64,000 bases of DNA from Polytrichum commune. Taxonomy: Eukaryota; Streptophyta; Polytrichopsida; Polytrichales; Polytrichaceae. The stretch is from assembly GCA_950295325.1 (NCBI GenBank), contig OX485805.1, positions 43,672,758-43,736,757 of the forward strand. The letters run 5' to 3'. The stretch's first letter is position 1. Every line of letters begins with the position of its first letter. The notes beneath the pieces were generated by a model. That model made no database searches. It was not told the DNA's origin and saw only the letters and a list, made by a program, of their open reading frames with translations. Positions 47,430 through 61,884 of this stretch are shown here, piece by piece. A program made the position numbers and the translations under genes.

Positions 47430-48226
47430 ATCTTGTATATAGTCTTTGTGTGATTCGTCTAGACCATCCCATTCATGACATTGAGATTATTTTTCCTCCT
47501 TATGAATATTTTCGTCACTTTGATTTCCATTGTTCTTTATTCCGCTTAGGGAATACCTCTCTCACACTTGGAATTCACATCCATCATCATCCTCATTGGA
47601 TTTGCTCTTTGAGACCCAACAACGTTGCAATTCATTTGTTCTTCTCCATATGCTAGATTGGCACAACAAATGATGATGCTAACCTCTAGTGATGTCCTCC
47701 CAAACATTCTTCAGTGCACCTTACTTGGGGGTTTTAATCATATTTTCTAATATTATTTTATTAAATATTTAACAATTGGATTTAGCTACTTCATGCAAGA
47801 AACAACGAATAACTACCATTGAAGCTCACTAGGAAGTTAATGACCATCGCATGCAAGCATGCATCTGATGGATGCATGGTTGCCGAAATGAGAGATGATC
47901 TAGCATTGGCCTTGTAGCATTGGTCACCACCACCATATTCTTCATTAACCAACCCACAACATGCTCAACCATGCCTCAATTAAGACAATAATCTGCACTC
48001 CATAGGTAGCAAATCGTCCATATTTGCACCTATCAATGCCGATGTTGGACTTGAATACCCACTGTTTTTAATTTTATATTGAATCTTCGAACTTATAGGG
48101 TAGGCTACGTAGGCTGGCGGTCATGGAGTTGTGACGGTGATAGGAGGTTTTACCTAAAATCTGCATCAATTTGAGACCTCTAGGAATCTAGTTTAGGCCC
48201 TTGGTAAATAGTGTATGTGACAATAA

Positions 48227-49670
48227 GGGCCGGCTTACACTATGGATCATGAAGTCAGACCATGGAAGAAGGCCTTTTTTAATGGTCCAAATTCCATGGT
48301 CCGACTTCTTAAAAACTTAGTTTTAAAAGCCTTGAGCCCCTCACTAGGTGTAAACCAAATGTGGACCAAGAAGAACGACCATGCATCAAAAAGTGAATGT
48401 GCTCAATGTTTTTTAATACATGCTCAAAAAGGGCAGTTTTGGACAAAATCCAAGTTTGACCATTCTCTTGGGCTTCACTTGTCTTCACATCTTGTTAAAT
48501 GTGTTGAAGATGTGGCGTGCAAATCTTCTCAAAATAATTTTTACAAGAAAATGTGCAATTTAATTTGTACATGTTCAATGTAATTTACATGTGACATGTA
48601 CCTTGTGTTGTCACTACACTAAATAAGATATTTAGTGTTTGAGTATATTTAATGTTGTCACCACTGTACCTTACTCAACACTAATTATCAATTCTTTGAT
48701 AATTAGTGTTAGAAGATTTGCTAGAAGACATGTTAGAATTCTCCTTTTATCATTGTTAATTTTTTTCATATCCTTACTAACACTAAATTAAAACATGTAA
48801 CTTCCACATATTAGAATAGTTGATATTTAGTGTTTAAGTTTACATATAATGTTACTTACTTTCATAGGGTTAGTGATATTTAGTGTATGCGTAAGTATCT
48901 AGTGTATCAAATACTAAATATCCTATTTAGTGTAGTAGAAAACTATGCAAAAAAGAACCGCAATCGTTTTTCCATTGCGGTTCTTTTGACCACCCTGATT
49001 TACATTCGCTAAGCAACTACAGATTTGTTTAGTTTGTTTTGCAACTATAATGTTTTTTCTTTTGGGGCGTGTAGTATACCGTTGGAAAGGTATTTTCAAG
49101 ACCTTTCCAACAATATATTACAAGCCCCCAAATTCCACACATTTCAGTTGGTAGACCAAAAAACACAATTTTGCATTCAAATTCTTGAGTTCTAGATGTC
49201 CCACCTTGTTTGATGAAACATGTGGGAGCAAGTTTAAGGGGTAGGGGCATGGAAGAAATTGAATGTCTCATGGGTTATGATATGATCTAGGCACAAAGAG
49301 GGTGGACTTGCTTCTCAATATTCATTATATCATATAGATGTTGAAAAGTGTGCTTTGCGGGTTGGAAAAAGTTGTATAATATAAAGCCCACAAAAATATT
49401 TCATTTAAAAAGTATTACAAAGGCATGTCTCTCCCATGGTATCCTTCCTTTCCCTACCATAGCACATTTCTTGCCTCTCTCACCGCAAAACCCGTTGGAC
49501 CATGTCAGTGTATTTGTTAGGCCTTATAAATTGTATTTTGAAGACAGCGACCTGCATGGTCTCTCTACCATATTTTCTTAAACCAAGTGGTCCCGGGACG
49601 AGTTCAGCAGCCAATCAGCACTCTTACAGCGACCTTTTCCTACTTCCTGGTCCATAGTGTAAACGGGTCC
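48227..49670. mobile_element. Harbinger-like element with nested MITE (unit C)
   Basis: Counterpart of 19289-20516 with the same TAA flanks (48224-48226, 49671-49673) and GGGCCGGCTTACACTATG left end. The nested CTACACTAAATA MITE lies at 48613-48936. It includes the ~210 bp not present in B. Confidence 0.6.
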
Positions 49671-50059
49671 TAAACACCATAAACGGTGTAGGACTCGAAA
49701 GGCAGCGTTATAGAACAGGAACACGTGGCAGCAGCGGCCGTGATGGAATTCTTCAAAGGCAGCCGCGGACCAAGCCACAACGAGGAAGGAAGGACGACAA
49801 TCCTCCGATGTTGCCACTGACGTGATTTTATGATGTTGATGGTGATTCTAAAGCGTCGAGGAAAATGGAGAGAGATCGAGATCGAAGGAGACTATAAGAA
49901 GACTTGTGAAGGCCTAAGAAAACGCGGTGACGAGAGATATGGTTCGATCTCGTCTTCCTGTTGTGTTCAAGTACGAAGAGGGCGAGAAAGATGGACATAC
50001 CTGGAGGTATGAGGATGCTTGCCTTCTCCACTCTCTGATTCTCCTCCTCCGCCTATGGA

Positions 50060-50745
50060 GGCACCCATATGTATATAGCAGCTGAGATGGAAACGCAAAT
50101 TCATATGGGACTCATCAGTGGCAGGCAGCAGCAGGTACTGTAGTCGAACAAGAGACTCTTTCCCAAGAGTCGGGCGAAGGCAAATGGTTTTGAGCTGGCT
50201 GCAGGAGGGGACTCACAGGAAGCAGTTGGGGAGGGCCTGGGCACGCTGGCCTCTGGGCTTGGAACAGCGCTGGCACCCCCGAAGCAGAGCTCGTTGGCGA
50301 GTGTTTAACAACTTACGGGCCCTTCAACCTCCTGTCGGTAAATCCTGGCCATGGCTGGCCTGCACTAAGTTTGAGAGTTCATACTTCGCGTAGTAGTAGT
50401 AGTAGTAGTCTGCAATTGTGGTCGTGGATGTGCAGCGGGAAAGGGAAGGACGAGCGGGTGGAAGAAGATGGCCCTCGTATACAAATTTCTCTCAGGTTAT
50501 GCTCATCCCCGCCTGTGTCTCCTTTTGTCGGTGTAGGAAAATCTTGCTTTCGCCCGACAGAGATGCCAACCTTGGTAGGAATAGGCTCTGAACTCTATAA
50601 TTCGATCATGTATTCTGTTTGGCTGCAAATGTTAAGAATCCTCCTTGCATCGGTGAGTGGAATCCTGCAAAGGCTGATCGTGGAGCTGAGCATTCAAGTT
50701 TCAGAAGCGGAGTTGCGACGCAAAAGTTATAAGAGGTCTAAGTGA
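50060..50745 (+). promoter_or_regulatory. Candidate promoter and leader of kinase C
   Basis: The TATA-like CATATGTATATAGCAG near 50067 and the conserved leader ORF 50371-50745 correspond to those upstream of B. The AGT triplet run at about 50391-50409 is longer than in B. Confidence 0.3.
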
Positions 50746-52680
50746 AGAGTCCTTTACATTTAGGAAATCTGGTTCCGTAGGCGTTTCGTGATAGCGGATC
50801 CCCATTTCTTCGAGGCCTTTTGTAGCAACAAGTACGAGATAATGGTCACAAAGATCAAGACGTGTACTAGAAATACAATGAGATTCCGCACTCTCTGGAT
50901 GATCGATAGCCTGATCTCCGTGCCCTCTCTCTGTGATAGAGTTTCATCGATCCTGCTACTTGTCTCGTGATTCAAGCTTATGTAGAAAGAGACCAAGGAT
51001 TCCATGTCTTATGCATGTTGTTGAATCTGGATATCACCTGTATACACTCAATGCTCTGTCATGCTAGCCGTAGGGAATTGGTTTGACAACCAACAAATCC
51101 ATTTGTCATAATTTGACTTTATGCACCCAGGAGTCTCTTTAGTAGGTGTACGTTTACAGAACTTCGGTTTGTAATTCGGCTCTCATTTTACTTCCCGTGG
51201 AACTTTTGTTCAGAGTGGAATTGTAGACATACCGCATGCAAATATCCATGTGCCCATCCGATCATTGCGGACTTACGGTGTCATTTCTGCAGTATATGTT
51301 CCTGTTATTAAGTGATACGTCAACCTGGGCCTCATCTCTAGATTGATAATTGGTCATTGTGCTCTGCAGATCTGTGTTCCAGGCTGCAGGAACCCTTTCT
51401 GAGGGACGTCGTAAGACTTCTGGTTGTTGTGTAACACACCGTACTATGAAGAAAAATCATGTGTAGGTAATTGAATACCTTTCGAAAGGTCCATGTTGTT
51501 GACAAATTATTTCAGAGAACAGGAGTCCTTGTGTAATATAGGGTGTTATATTTTCATCATTATATAATGGCATGGAGTCTGCATCGTTTAATTTGGATTA
51601 GGAACATGTGGCACTACTGGAACTGGCCAACAAATAAGGTTGTGCATCAATTTGTGGACAGCGCTTTTACCAAAGGCGATTTCTTCTCAATGCAGGTCTC
51701 TGCAAAGATTGGCCATAGGGAAAGCTTTCAAAGATATGGATAAAGTTGTTTAAAAGAGGTGCATGAAATGAAAAAAAAAAATTAATATTAAAGTCCAGGA
51801 AGCTCAAAGGGTTACGGGACTAGAAGTACATCAAGATGGTGTATAAAGAATAATATTGTGTGGGGATGGAAATTCTTCCAAGTATATTCTTCTAAGTCAA
51901 TTGTGGAAGATTTTAGTCTTGTAGATATTATGCGAGATTCCATATTATTTACGAAGTAATGAAAGGCCAGAAAGGAAGTAGAAAGACCACATTGGTATTG
52001 GTATTGTAATTGCCATCTCCGAAGATGTTGGCCATCTACACGCGGACATGTACACATGGACATTTACATGGGCAAGATATGCATCTCCAGAGAGAATAAG
52101 TTGTTACCACTTATCGTGAGGGAAGTGTTCTTTGTGAAGATCTTTGTTGGGGGGTCAGAACGTGCATTACAATGGCAGTTCGTGGGTATAAGTAGATCAA
52201 TGAAAGGGGACAGCTGGCTACTACCCACAGTTCAACTGGTTCGTTTTCCCTAATTTCGGATTTAAAATTGGAACTCTAGGAAATTTACCGAACTACATTT
52301 TTGGGAAATTTTACCACTTTAAGTTAAAATACAATGAACAACCGAAGTATTTTAATGCATAAGCGGTTGACAATGAAGAAGTAAACAGAGTGACCGAGTT
52401 GGCTCAAATTTCTCCACGTTCGCTGAGGTTTATCCATGGTGTTGCTTAAACTAATTGCAGATCTCCGGTGAATGTTGAAGGGTGCTTCTGCCCATCCTCA
52501 GAGAATCTTTTAGGTGTTATCTTTCTTTCTTGGTCAAGGTGTGTTTTCTGTGGTCATGTAAGTGAACTAGATCTCACCTCGAGGTAATCTTCTTGTCATC
52601 TCTTGCTCTTGCGTGCAGGAACTTGAGACCAGGGCGCACTGTGCGCTTCCTGATTAGGCAGGATATGCTCGCTGACACCA

Positions 52681-55600
52681 ATGGCTAATTATTTGGAGTT
52701 TGCTGGAGCTGTCCTAGATGAAATTGAGAGTGGTTTGTCGACCAGGAGGATCATCTTGCAATTGAACGCCGCAAAGTGCAAGCGCCTCCTTGGAAATCTT
52801 AGAAAAACTCATGATCATTTTTACCAGAGCCTATTTTTCCCAACACGTACACTACGTCAAAAATGTGTTCCATTTTATAAGGAGTTCTATCGCATTGTGG
52901 AGCATACAGAAGCAATCGTGAAGGAGTGCAGTAAGCCGGATTGGCTGCAAGCAGCCATCATGCAAGCGGGCAACCAAGAGGTATTTATACAGATGTCCCG
53001 GAAGCTCCATTTCTGCATCAATGGGTTTACTGAGACCGTTGAACCTGTTCTTTACATGTGGAGTTCTTTACATCTTTACATTCAGTTCACTGATCTAAGT
53101 GTAACAGTGGAGCAACATGAGAGGGATGACGACTTCTGTCAAGACTCTTTGAAATTTATGGAACGACTTAAGGAGGTCGTGAACCAACAGGTTTCAGAGG
53201 ACACCATTACAGATCCTTGGAAACACCAACTCGCAGAATACCTCATTGAACGTGAGAATTACATGTCATCCACAAACCTTGACTTGTATACATCCCTCCC
53301 ACAATTCTATGTTGCAAACCGTGAGTACCCAAGAGTTGGGGAACCCATTGGGTCAGGCTCAGCTGGATCGGTTCTGAAGGTGCGCTGGTTGGGGCTAGAA
53401 TGTGCTGAAAAATACTTTGCCACTAATCCTCATGAGAGTAACTCACCACGGAAGTTGGAGCTAGAGAAGGAGGTGAGGGCCCTGGTGCATTTAAACCATC
53501 CGCATATTGTAAAGCTGCTCTGTGTACGTGAGTATGGAGCGTGAGGTTTCTTTTTTGATGGAGCTCATGCCGATGAGCCTCCATAATTTCATCAAGAAAC
53601 GATGGAAGGGGCAGGAATACGTCCCCTTTACATTGGCAGCGGCCACTGACATTATGTTGCAGATTGCCCTAGGTATGGAATATCTTCATGGCAAAGGAGT
53701 GGTCCATCGCGACTTGAAATCGCAGAATATCCTTGTCACCCCTTCAGCTTGTGATGGACTCTCTGATGAGGGCTATGGAGACATTAAGGTGACAGATTTT
53801 GGGTTGTCTAAGACACTGACTCATGAGTTAACTGAGCCTACTGGGATATTAGGAACTACTCGTTGGATGGCACCCGAGGTGTTAAGATTGAAAGAAGGCT
53901 TGAAACCAAAAATTGATTGGAGAAAAGCTGACACTTACAGCTTTGCAATGACGTGTTCGGAGATACTCACTGGGGCTGTACCTTTCTCTGAAAGTGATTG
54001 CACAATAGCTATGCAGTATGAAAGGATCACCAAGGGTGGAGAAAGACCAAAGCTGCCTTTGGCATGTCCAAAATTTCTAGCATCTTTGTTGACACAATGC
54101 TGGGATACAAATCCAACTCTCCGTCCCAGTTTCACCAAGATATGCAACATGCTTCAACTCCTCCAAGGTTACCTAATCAGAGGCTCTGAACTAATCCACA
54201 GGAGCTGGTCAACAGTAGAAACTTGGAGTATGGATGAAAAGAGTGCACTCAGACCTGCAACAAGGCCAGAGCGGTACATACTCGTTAAAGTAGGCTTATC
54301 CTCGTCGAAGCAGTTGAAGTTGGACAGGTTCTTCAGGTCCCTCAAGATCTTCAGGTCGCAGTTGATAAGTCCCCAGTGTGATCAGGAGGTTTCGTCATCC
54401 ATCCTCATGGGGAATTTCCCACAACCAGTGGGTTTACGGGGAGTACAGGTATTTGAATTTAATTCCTCTCTAAACTATGAGTCATGGAGGGAATTGGAAT
54501 TGAGGACGATGACAAAGTGTAGATATTTTGTAGAGGGGATGAAGGCATTGACTGACAATCCTCGTAACCATCTGGTGAAATTGCAATACTGGCATTACGC
54601 TTCTTTGAAACACTCAGAACATAACAAGCTTTACGTTGTGTATGACGCTTGGTCAAGCACTCTTTACGAGCATCTCAGTGGATTAAAGAAGACGCTCCCG
54701 TGGAATACACGGTTACATATATTAACTGGATTCATGGCATGTGTTGTGTACTTCATTCAGCTGATTGAGCTCAATGTGATTAGCTCCATTTCTCTCAGCA
54801 CCAAAAGCGTCCGTCTGGACAAGAGCTACAACTTACACTTTACTGATGTAAGTCTGGTGCACGACGCTCGATATCTTAAGCCAACCAAGGGGGATTATCT
54901 GAAAGGCATGGTTTACAAGATTGGAATTTTCATAATGGAGGTTCTAGGTGGAATCAGGAAGGACCATATTGATACCTCAGATCAATATGCAACAGCAGAG
55001 AAACTTACCTTAGATCCACAGTGGGTGCAAGGCTTCATTGACCCGAGGCTGAATACTGGTTACCATACAGGCCAAGCTGGTACTCTCTTGACCCTCAGTC
55101 TCATGTGTACACATCCTAATGAGCATGCGAGGCCAACCATCTGGTTAGCTCGGGATATAATTACCTCAACTGCGGGTATGGCAACAAAGTTGACTCCTTC
55201 CCAAGTCCTAGTGCAACATTTAGCTCTTGATTTCCTCGAGTGCAACGGAGCTTCTGAATACACATGTCAAGAGGTGAGGGATATGACTAGCAATTTCTCG
55301 ACGCCCAAAGGATATGGGAAGTACCCCGGGACATTGCCAAATGGAGAGAAAGTATTGGTGGACCAGTTGCATCCTAGTTCTGCATCTCCAAAAGAATTTA
55401 TCGATCAGGTACATTTATTGATGAAATCATTGTGGATGGCACACAACCACTGCATTTCGTCATTTCAATAGCTCTCATATTATGGTATTTATATGGTATG
55501 AAGTGACCAGGCCTGGTATGAAGAACTTGAGATTGCACTCAGGAGGTATGCAAGTTCATTTCAGTGCCTCACAATATGCAGTTCGAGAAACAATTGAGAG

Positions 55601-58600
55601 GTTTTATAAGAATTTGGGAGCTAGAGTATTATCTCAACTGAGGTGCCTAGTTTTAATGCTTCAATTTGTGTAGACCAATGTTGGTTTGGTATATAGGTGA
55701 ATGCATGGTATCAATAATCAACATCCATGATGGTATGGACGAACCACCCGTGGGTGTCAGAATTGTACACCAGTCAAATATTGATATTTGGTTGGTATGT
55801 CAAGGTGAGAATATTTGTAGAGCCGAATTATTATTTTGGTCAGTACCATTCGAAGCCATATTGATACTCGGGAGTTTTTTCCTAGGTATGAAGGTTCTTG
55901 CAATGTCGATAGACCCAAATTGTATCGAAAACAAAAGTAACGTCAGCTCTCTATACCCTACTGGTCTCAAGAAATGTGAAATCCTTATCACAAATACGCA
56001 GTGGGTATGTGAAAAGGACGATACGAGACCAACACTGGTGTAGACTATATTGAGAGATTTGATTTCTTTGTTCTAGGTCAAGATGTATACAAAATTGCCA
56101 ACTTGGGGTTTGGTCATGAACGCAATTGGGTTCTGCGTGGAGGAGGGTGAGAAAATACTCATATACAGAGATTTGGAGACAATGCCTGCACAAGTATATC
56201 TAGGTGAGTCACAGTAGTTTTGTAGGAATTTGATCCTACCAGATTCAAATCTTTGCAGTGATTGATACGATTCTTGCCCTTTTTGCAGTTGTATCTCGTG
56301 TATGTTGATGTATTGAGGATAGAATTATGATTTTTGGCACAGGGGTTCTTGCAAAGGCTTCTCTAATTACAACCAGACAACACTCAAAAGCATTGCAGGA
56401 CGAAAGAGGTAAAGAGGTTTTTCAACCATTACCACTTAGTTTCCAAAGTCATTCTCAGAAGGACAAACATTGTTCTTAGAATGCCATCCGTAGATTTTGC
56501 ACATTAAGGCAATATTATATGCATTGATAATGAGATACTTTGACACTTCATTCCCGAATGTTTAATAAAGCATGTGGTTATAGACCTGAGGGATATGGAG
56601 ACAATGCCTCGAAAAGTATATCTGAGCGAGTCACACTAGTTTCGTAGGAATTTGATCCTATCAGATTCAATCTTGCCGTGATAGTTATGTTTGATTCTTG
56701 CAGTTGTATCTAGTGTGTGTTGATGTTTTGAAGATAGAAATATGTTCTTTGGCAGAGCATAATGCAAAGGTCTCCCTAATTACAACCAACCTATACTCGA
56801 TAGCATTGCATATCGCAAGAGGTAAATTGACTTTCTAACCATCACCACTTCATTTTGCAAAATCATTCAGTTGCACAATCATTGTTCTTAGAGTGCCATC
56901 CTTAGATTTTCAAGCAACATTGTATATGAGATACTTTGACACCTTCATCCCTAGATGTTTGATGAAGCATGTGGTTGTGCACGAAATAGACTTGAATTCG
57001 TTATGCAACATGGGCATCGTCCTCCACAACACAACTTTTGATAATATTCATGTGACAAGAAATGGAGATGTAATGTTTGGATTCCAATTTGAGGATGAAA
57101 ACAGCTTGACGAAGTCTGAGTAAGGACTTCATTTCTCACTAGCTCTGAAGTCTTGATTTTTAGATAGGTTATGTGTGTCACCATCACGTTGTGCTTGTAT
57201 AGTTAGTTGTTGACCTAGTGAACCTGATTATTCTTGTGATCTATTGGTAGGATTCATGTCAAACTTCAAAGTCCAGGTATTTCATCCCCCATGATCCTGA
57301 TTATGCAGGAAACTCTCAAAGCAAATGGAAGATTTTGGTACCATACTGGGGCAGCTTGTATGCGGGCCAAAATGGCAGTCATCTTTTGGTACACCTATGC
57401 ACTTGAAGAATATGGTAATGTTCTCCCTTTTAAATCATGAATTTTCTTGCATTAGCCTTGTGAACTACAAGAATCAGTTGGGCTCATCACATGCTCCAAG
57501 CGTGTGATGATTGCGTCCATTGTCATGACACATCCGCAACTTTTCTTATCTATCTATCTATGCACTGGATTGGGACTATTTTTAATTCGTCTTTCATGGA
57601 ATTGAAATTCGACTTCCACGAATAAAACTTATTATTCTAAAGAATCATGAGATGAATCTTGCCTTTGTGATGTTCATGAGTGATGAATTAAATAAGGTGG
57701 AGCATGCTAAACCATTACCCCACCCAAAACCGACACCCTAAAATCTTCCACAATAAGTACATCTTGATTTTGAGAATGTTCACTAGCTTAACATCAACCT
57801 CCCGAGTCCCCTGATGCATTTGGATCATGTACCAACAAAACTCTGAATTCCTTTAACTATTGCATACGGCATTGGGATAAGGCATAATGTGATGCATTGG
57901 AATCCCTTTCAATCGTGAATGAGACACATTAGGCCTTTGTCCATCTATTATTAGTAGATATACTAAGGGTTTTATACAACGGTTTGAGCATTGTCTACTT
58001 TATGTGGCCACTTCAACAACTTTGTCAATTCACATGGAGGCATAAATGACTATGTTACTTCAATGTTCAACGTGAATGAATTTGTTATTTTACACAAAAG
58101 GCTAAAGGAGTATCTGCAAGTTAAGTTGAATAAGCTTAGATATTTGTGTACATAACAAGCCATGAATATCAAGAGTTTTGCTTTGGAATGTCTCACTTTT
58201 ATTATAGGTAAACATAGAAAACTAAAAACTAAGACGAATGTTGCAGGCAATTCATATTGAGCAGTTTGTGGATCCTGGGTTTCTCAAATTCAACAACTTG
58301 GCGATGTCACAACTTGCAATTCTAGCATCGATGTGCCTAGAAGAGGGGCATGCAAGATTGAGTATGGTTGACGTCATTCAAAAGCTAGAAGGAGTGGCGG
58401 AATCATGGAGAGGTATGAAAGTTGTGTTTTGAGTTGTGTTTCTTACAAATAGACCTATTTCCTTGTCATTTTTCTCATCAATTTATTTTTGTGCAAATGT
58501 TTAGGAAAAGGTTTGTCATTTTTATGAACGTCTACCACTTCAACAGTAGTTGAATTGGTTAGAATGTATAGCTTTGAATAGATGTCAAACATCGAGCCAA

Positions 58601-60634
58601 CAACTTGAGTAGCTGGGATACATCTTCACCAGGGATACAGGTGCGATTCAGATCTTTGCCAAATCACGCTACTGGTACCCATTGTATTTCACCCACAAAT
58701 TCGAAGGTCACCGGATCAATCGGTCATCTTAGAAATTGTGGACACTGAGGGGCTTAGCGAACTTAGTTACACTTTATACTTGGGGCCGGATTGAGGGCCG
58801 GCCTGAACTCTCAAAATTTGGGCCAATAGGATCGTTCGATTTCATCAAATCGGGTCCAAGGGCTTTATACTTGGGGCCGGCCCGAACACTCACTCATCCC
58901 ATGTGGCGTCCTAGGTGGGACAACTTTGGCGCCAAACCATCGGGCCGTAGATGAGAGTTCGGGACGAGCTTTTCCTCGGCCCGAACTCCCATCTAGGGTC
59001 CGATTGCGCTCCTCCGTTGGATTGAGCTCATCTTGTCCGTTAATCATTAGGGGGTAAATTCTTTTCCTCTCCTCTTCACTCCACTTCTCTTCACTCCATT
59101 CCTCTAATAACATAATAATAAATATAAATATGATTTCATTAGACTAATAAGGCAACAATTAGGGCATTAATCACATACTTAAGAAAAAATGAAACATTCA
59201 AGCATTTGATCAAGCATATAGACTAAGTATGATTTAAGCTATGGGTTAGTCTAATAATGCATTAATTAGCTACAATATGATAGCATTAGGCTAATAACAC
59301 AACAATTAAGGTGTTAATCACACACTTAAGATAAAAATGAAACATTTGAGCATTTAATCAAGCACATAGTATGACTTAGGCTATGGGTTAGTCTAATAAG
59401 GCAAAACTTAGTATAAGTATGTTAGCAATAGGGTAATAACACAACAATTAAGATGTTAATCATACAGTTAAAATAAAAATGAAACATTTTAAGTTGTCAA
59501 TCAAGAATTTGATGTGCATTAAGCAATAGGTTAGTCCAATAACACAATAATTAGCACAAATCTAGTAGCATTAGACTAATAACACAACAATTAGGGTGCT
59601 AATTACACACTTAAGATAAAAATGAAGCATTTAATCAAGCATATGGTACAACTTAAGTTATGGGGTAGTCTAATAAGACAACAAGTAGTATAAATATGGT
59701 AGCATTAGACTAACGACACAACAATTAAGGTGTTAATTATACACTTAAGACAAAAAAAAAACATTTAAGCCGTTAATCAAGAATATGGTGTGCCTCCTTA
59801 ACCACACTCATCGGTTAACATGGTAGATATATTTATAGGAGCATTTTGACGCCGGAATAGATTCAAAGGCCCCAATTTAGTCTAGTGGGACCCAATTTCA
59901 ATTCATTAATCACAACCCTATAGATGTCATCCCCATAGTATTAAGTCTCGTGAAACTTAATTGTCGAGAACACCGAACATTGACCGTGGTAATTTCTATG
60001 AAACTTAAGCCTCAAGACCATCGGGCCCTAGAATCGGGCCTCACCACTTTACATGTGACAAGGTTGGGCCCCAAAAAAGTTCATAAAGTGGGGCCAGATT
60101 GAGGGCTTCATCGGGCCGGTGCTCCGGCCGGCCCCAGGCCGTGTATAAAGCCGCCCTATATTAGTTATACTTTCTAGGAGTAGGTACCATTGATTCTACG
60201 GTTCTAATTTGAAAAATAAGTGTTTGAGATGGTACATTATTATACAATCCTCACTAATTTGGAGCTGAAGTTGGTGGAAATTCTAATGTTAAGATAATAT
60301 GTAACAGATTATGTACTTTGGGATTGGTAAGTTCATATGAGACTATTGCCCAGGAGTTTACTGTCCATGAGCCTAGGCCTGAATCACGTTGGCATGTGCT
60401 GGAGGCGAAGCGGGAAGGGTATCGTTTCAGGCAGGCAAGTGAAGGCATCATGTTTTATGGCCTGGTGAATGTGTTTCGCCTTTGCAGTTTCCTGTCAAGG
60501 ACAGAATTTGTTGTCCAGTTCTTGTGGCTCATGGGGGGAGACCGGGGAAATGTGCAGGTTCTTAAAATGAGACAGCTGGATCGAAATGAATCCCAAGGCT
60601 ATCAAGAACCTCTTGTAGAAGACTTGCTGCAAAG
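52681..60634 (+). pseudogene. Tandem-kinase gene, copy C (frameshifted in kinase 1)
   Basis: Exons match copy B: from 52681, then 56077-56203, 56343-56408, 56756-56821, 56915-57119, 57309-57414, 58247-58412, with acceptor-less module-4 exons at 60313-60464 and 60488-60634. At 53526-53529 four bases (ACGT) are inserted after CTGCTCTGTGT, shifting the frame in the kinase N-lobe. Translation from the first ATG stops at 53544, giving 287 residues: the DUF1221/HeLo-like domain plus G-loop GSGSAGSV and Glu replacing one Lys (CAEKYF). The downstream frame stays open from 53522 to 55471 with HRDLKSQN, DFG and APE intact. Module 4 is cut at 60634 by the 1.5-kb deletion. A short HeLo-only product remains possible. 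Confidence 0.78.
58767..60160. repeat. GC-ended repetitive element with ~140-bp tandem units (copy C)
   Basis: Same element and position as 31296-32694. The right edge reads CCGCCCTATATTAG instead of CCGCCCTTAG. Confidence 0.5.
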
Positions 60635-61011
60635 CGTTAGTTGGTCAATCGTTTTTGTTCTCCATCTTCTACTGGTTATATTTTACGTTTTCAAATTTGT
60701 GTTGCAATAGCAAATGTATGATGAATCACTAAAAAAATTAGGATTTCCCTTGATTTAGTTACATAACTTATGGGCAGTGCATATGAGTTACTTCCTCGTT
60801 GAATGAACACATAGCTAGAGGTTCCTCTAATTGTGTTGAGTATGGAGTATACTAGAGTAGTTAATACAATTTGAAGTTGGAGTCCAATTTCTTTTAATCG
60901 TGTGTTTTATGATGTTTGTAGGTTCTTAGATCCACACCTAACCACTTGCATACCTTACTAACATGTTGAAATATTGTAAGAAACATAGTTTTCAAGTGAA
61001 ACTTCAAAATA

Positions 61012-61012
<1 letters not shown>

Positions 61013-61047
<35 letters not shown>

Positions 61048-61085
61048 TGTATGTATGTATGTATGTATATGTATATGTATATAGA
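61013..61085 (+). repeat. GTAT microsatellite (C)
   Basis: A nearly pure run of about twelve GTAT units with flanking TATA repeats. Confidence 0.9.
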
Positions 61086-61488
61086 TGTATATTTTAAAGA
61101 ATTCTTGCTAAAAATTGTACTTGTGAGAATTTATTCAATTTCATCATAGAATTCTAGCATTATATTATCAAAATAAAAACTATAGTTGGTTTTGATTAAT
61201 TCAAATATGGATACCATAGTTTATGGTTCTCATTCGTTGTCATAAAACAAGAAAATTATTCAAAATATAATCTATGTGTAGTCTATGAGACATATATGAA
61301 AAATTTGAGCTAACTTGGCCAATATCCTTACTTCTTTATTTTCAATCAATTTTTCATTGAAGTACTATGGTTATTCTTTGTAGTATTATTCAACTTAAAT
61401 TTCTTTTCTTTCAAAGTACGGTACACTTGATTTCCTAGAGTTTTGATTTTGAATTGGTGATTTGGGAAAATCAACTTGCACATTTATA

Positions 61489-61884
61489 ACTACACCAAAT
61501 ATGATATTTAGTGTCATGCGGCATTTTATGTCACTATGGTAAGTTTATGGGTGACACTTCTTATGAATAAGTGAACAAATATTATCATGGATGATGAATG
61601 AGTTCATCCGTTGGCCAAAACTCTATCTTCTCTTGCCAGCAACTTGTGATGAAATATTGTCATGGGTGATTGAAATTTGGATGAATGATCACTTGGTAAG
61701 TGACATTAATTGCAACACTGTAAATCTATACTCCCCAAAATCTTTTACAAGGAATGACAAATAATGTTGGGTTAACATACCTTGGTCTACAATTAGTATT
61801 GAGCAAAGAAAGAAGAATTGGTGACAGTGAATATCATATTTAGTGTAGCTACTACACTAAATATGATATTTACTGTCACCAATT
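61489..61884. mobile_element. CTACAC(T/C)AAATATGATATTTA MITE(s) with palindrome (C)
   Basis: Counterpart of 35549-35945. The palindrome is at 61815-61884. It separates GKINLHIYN (upstream frame) from GLVHDAGYYKAS (downstream frame), which would be adjacent in a kinase C-lobe. Confidence 0.7.
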
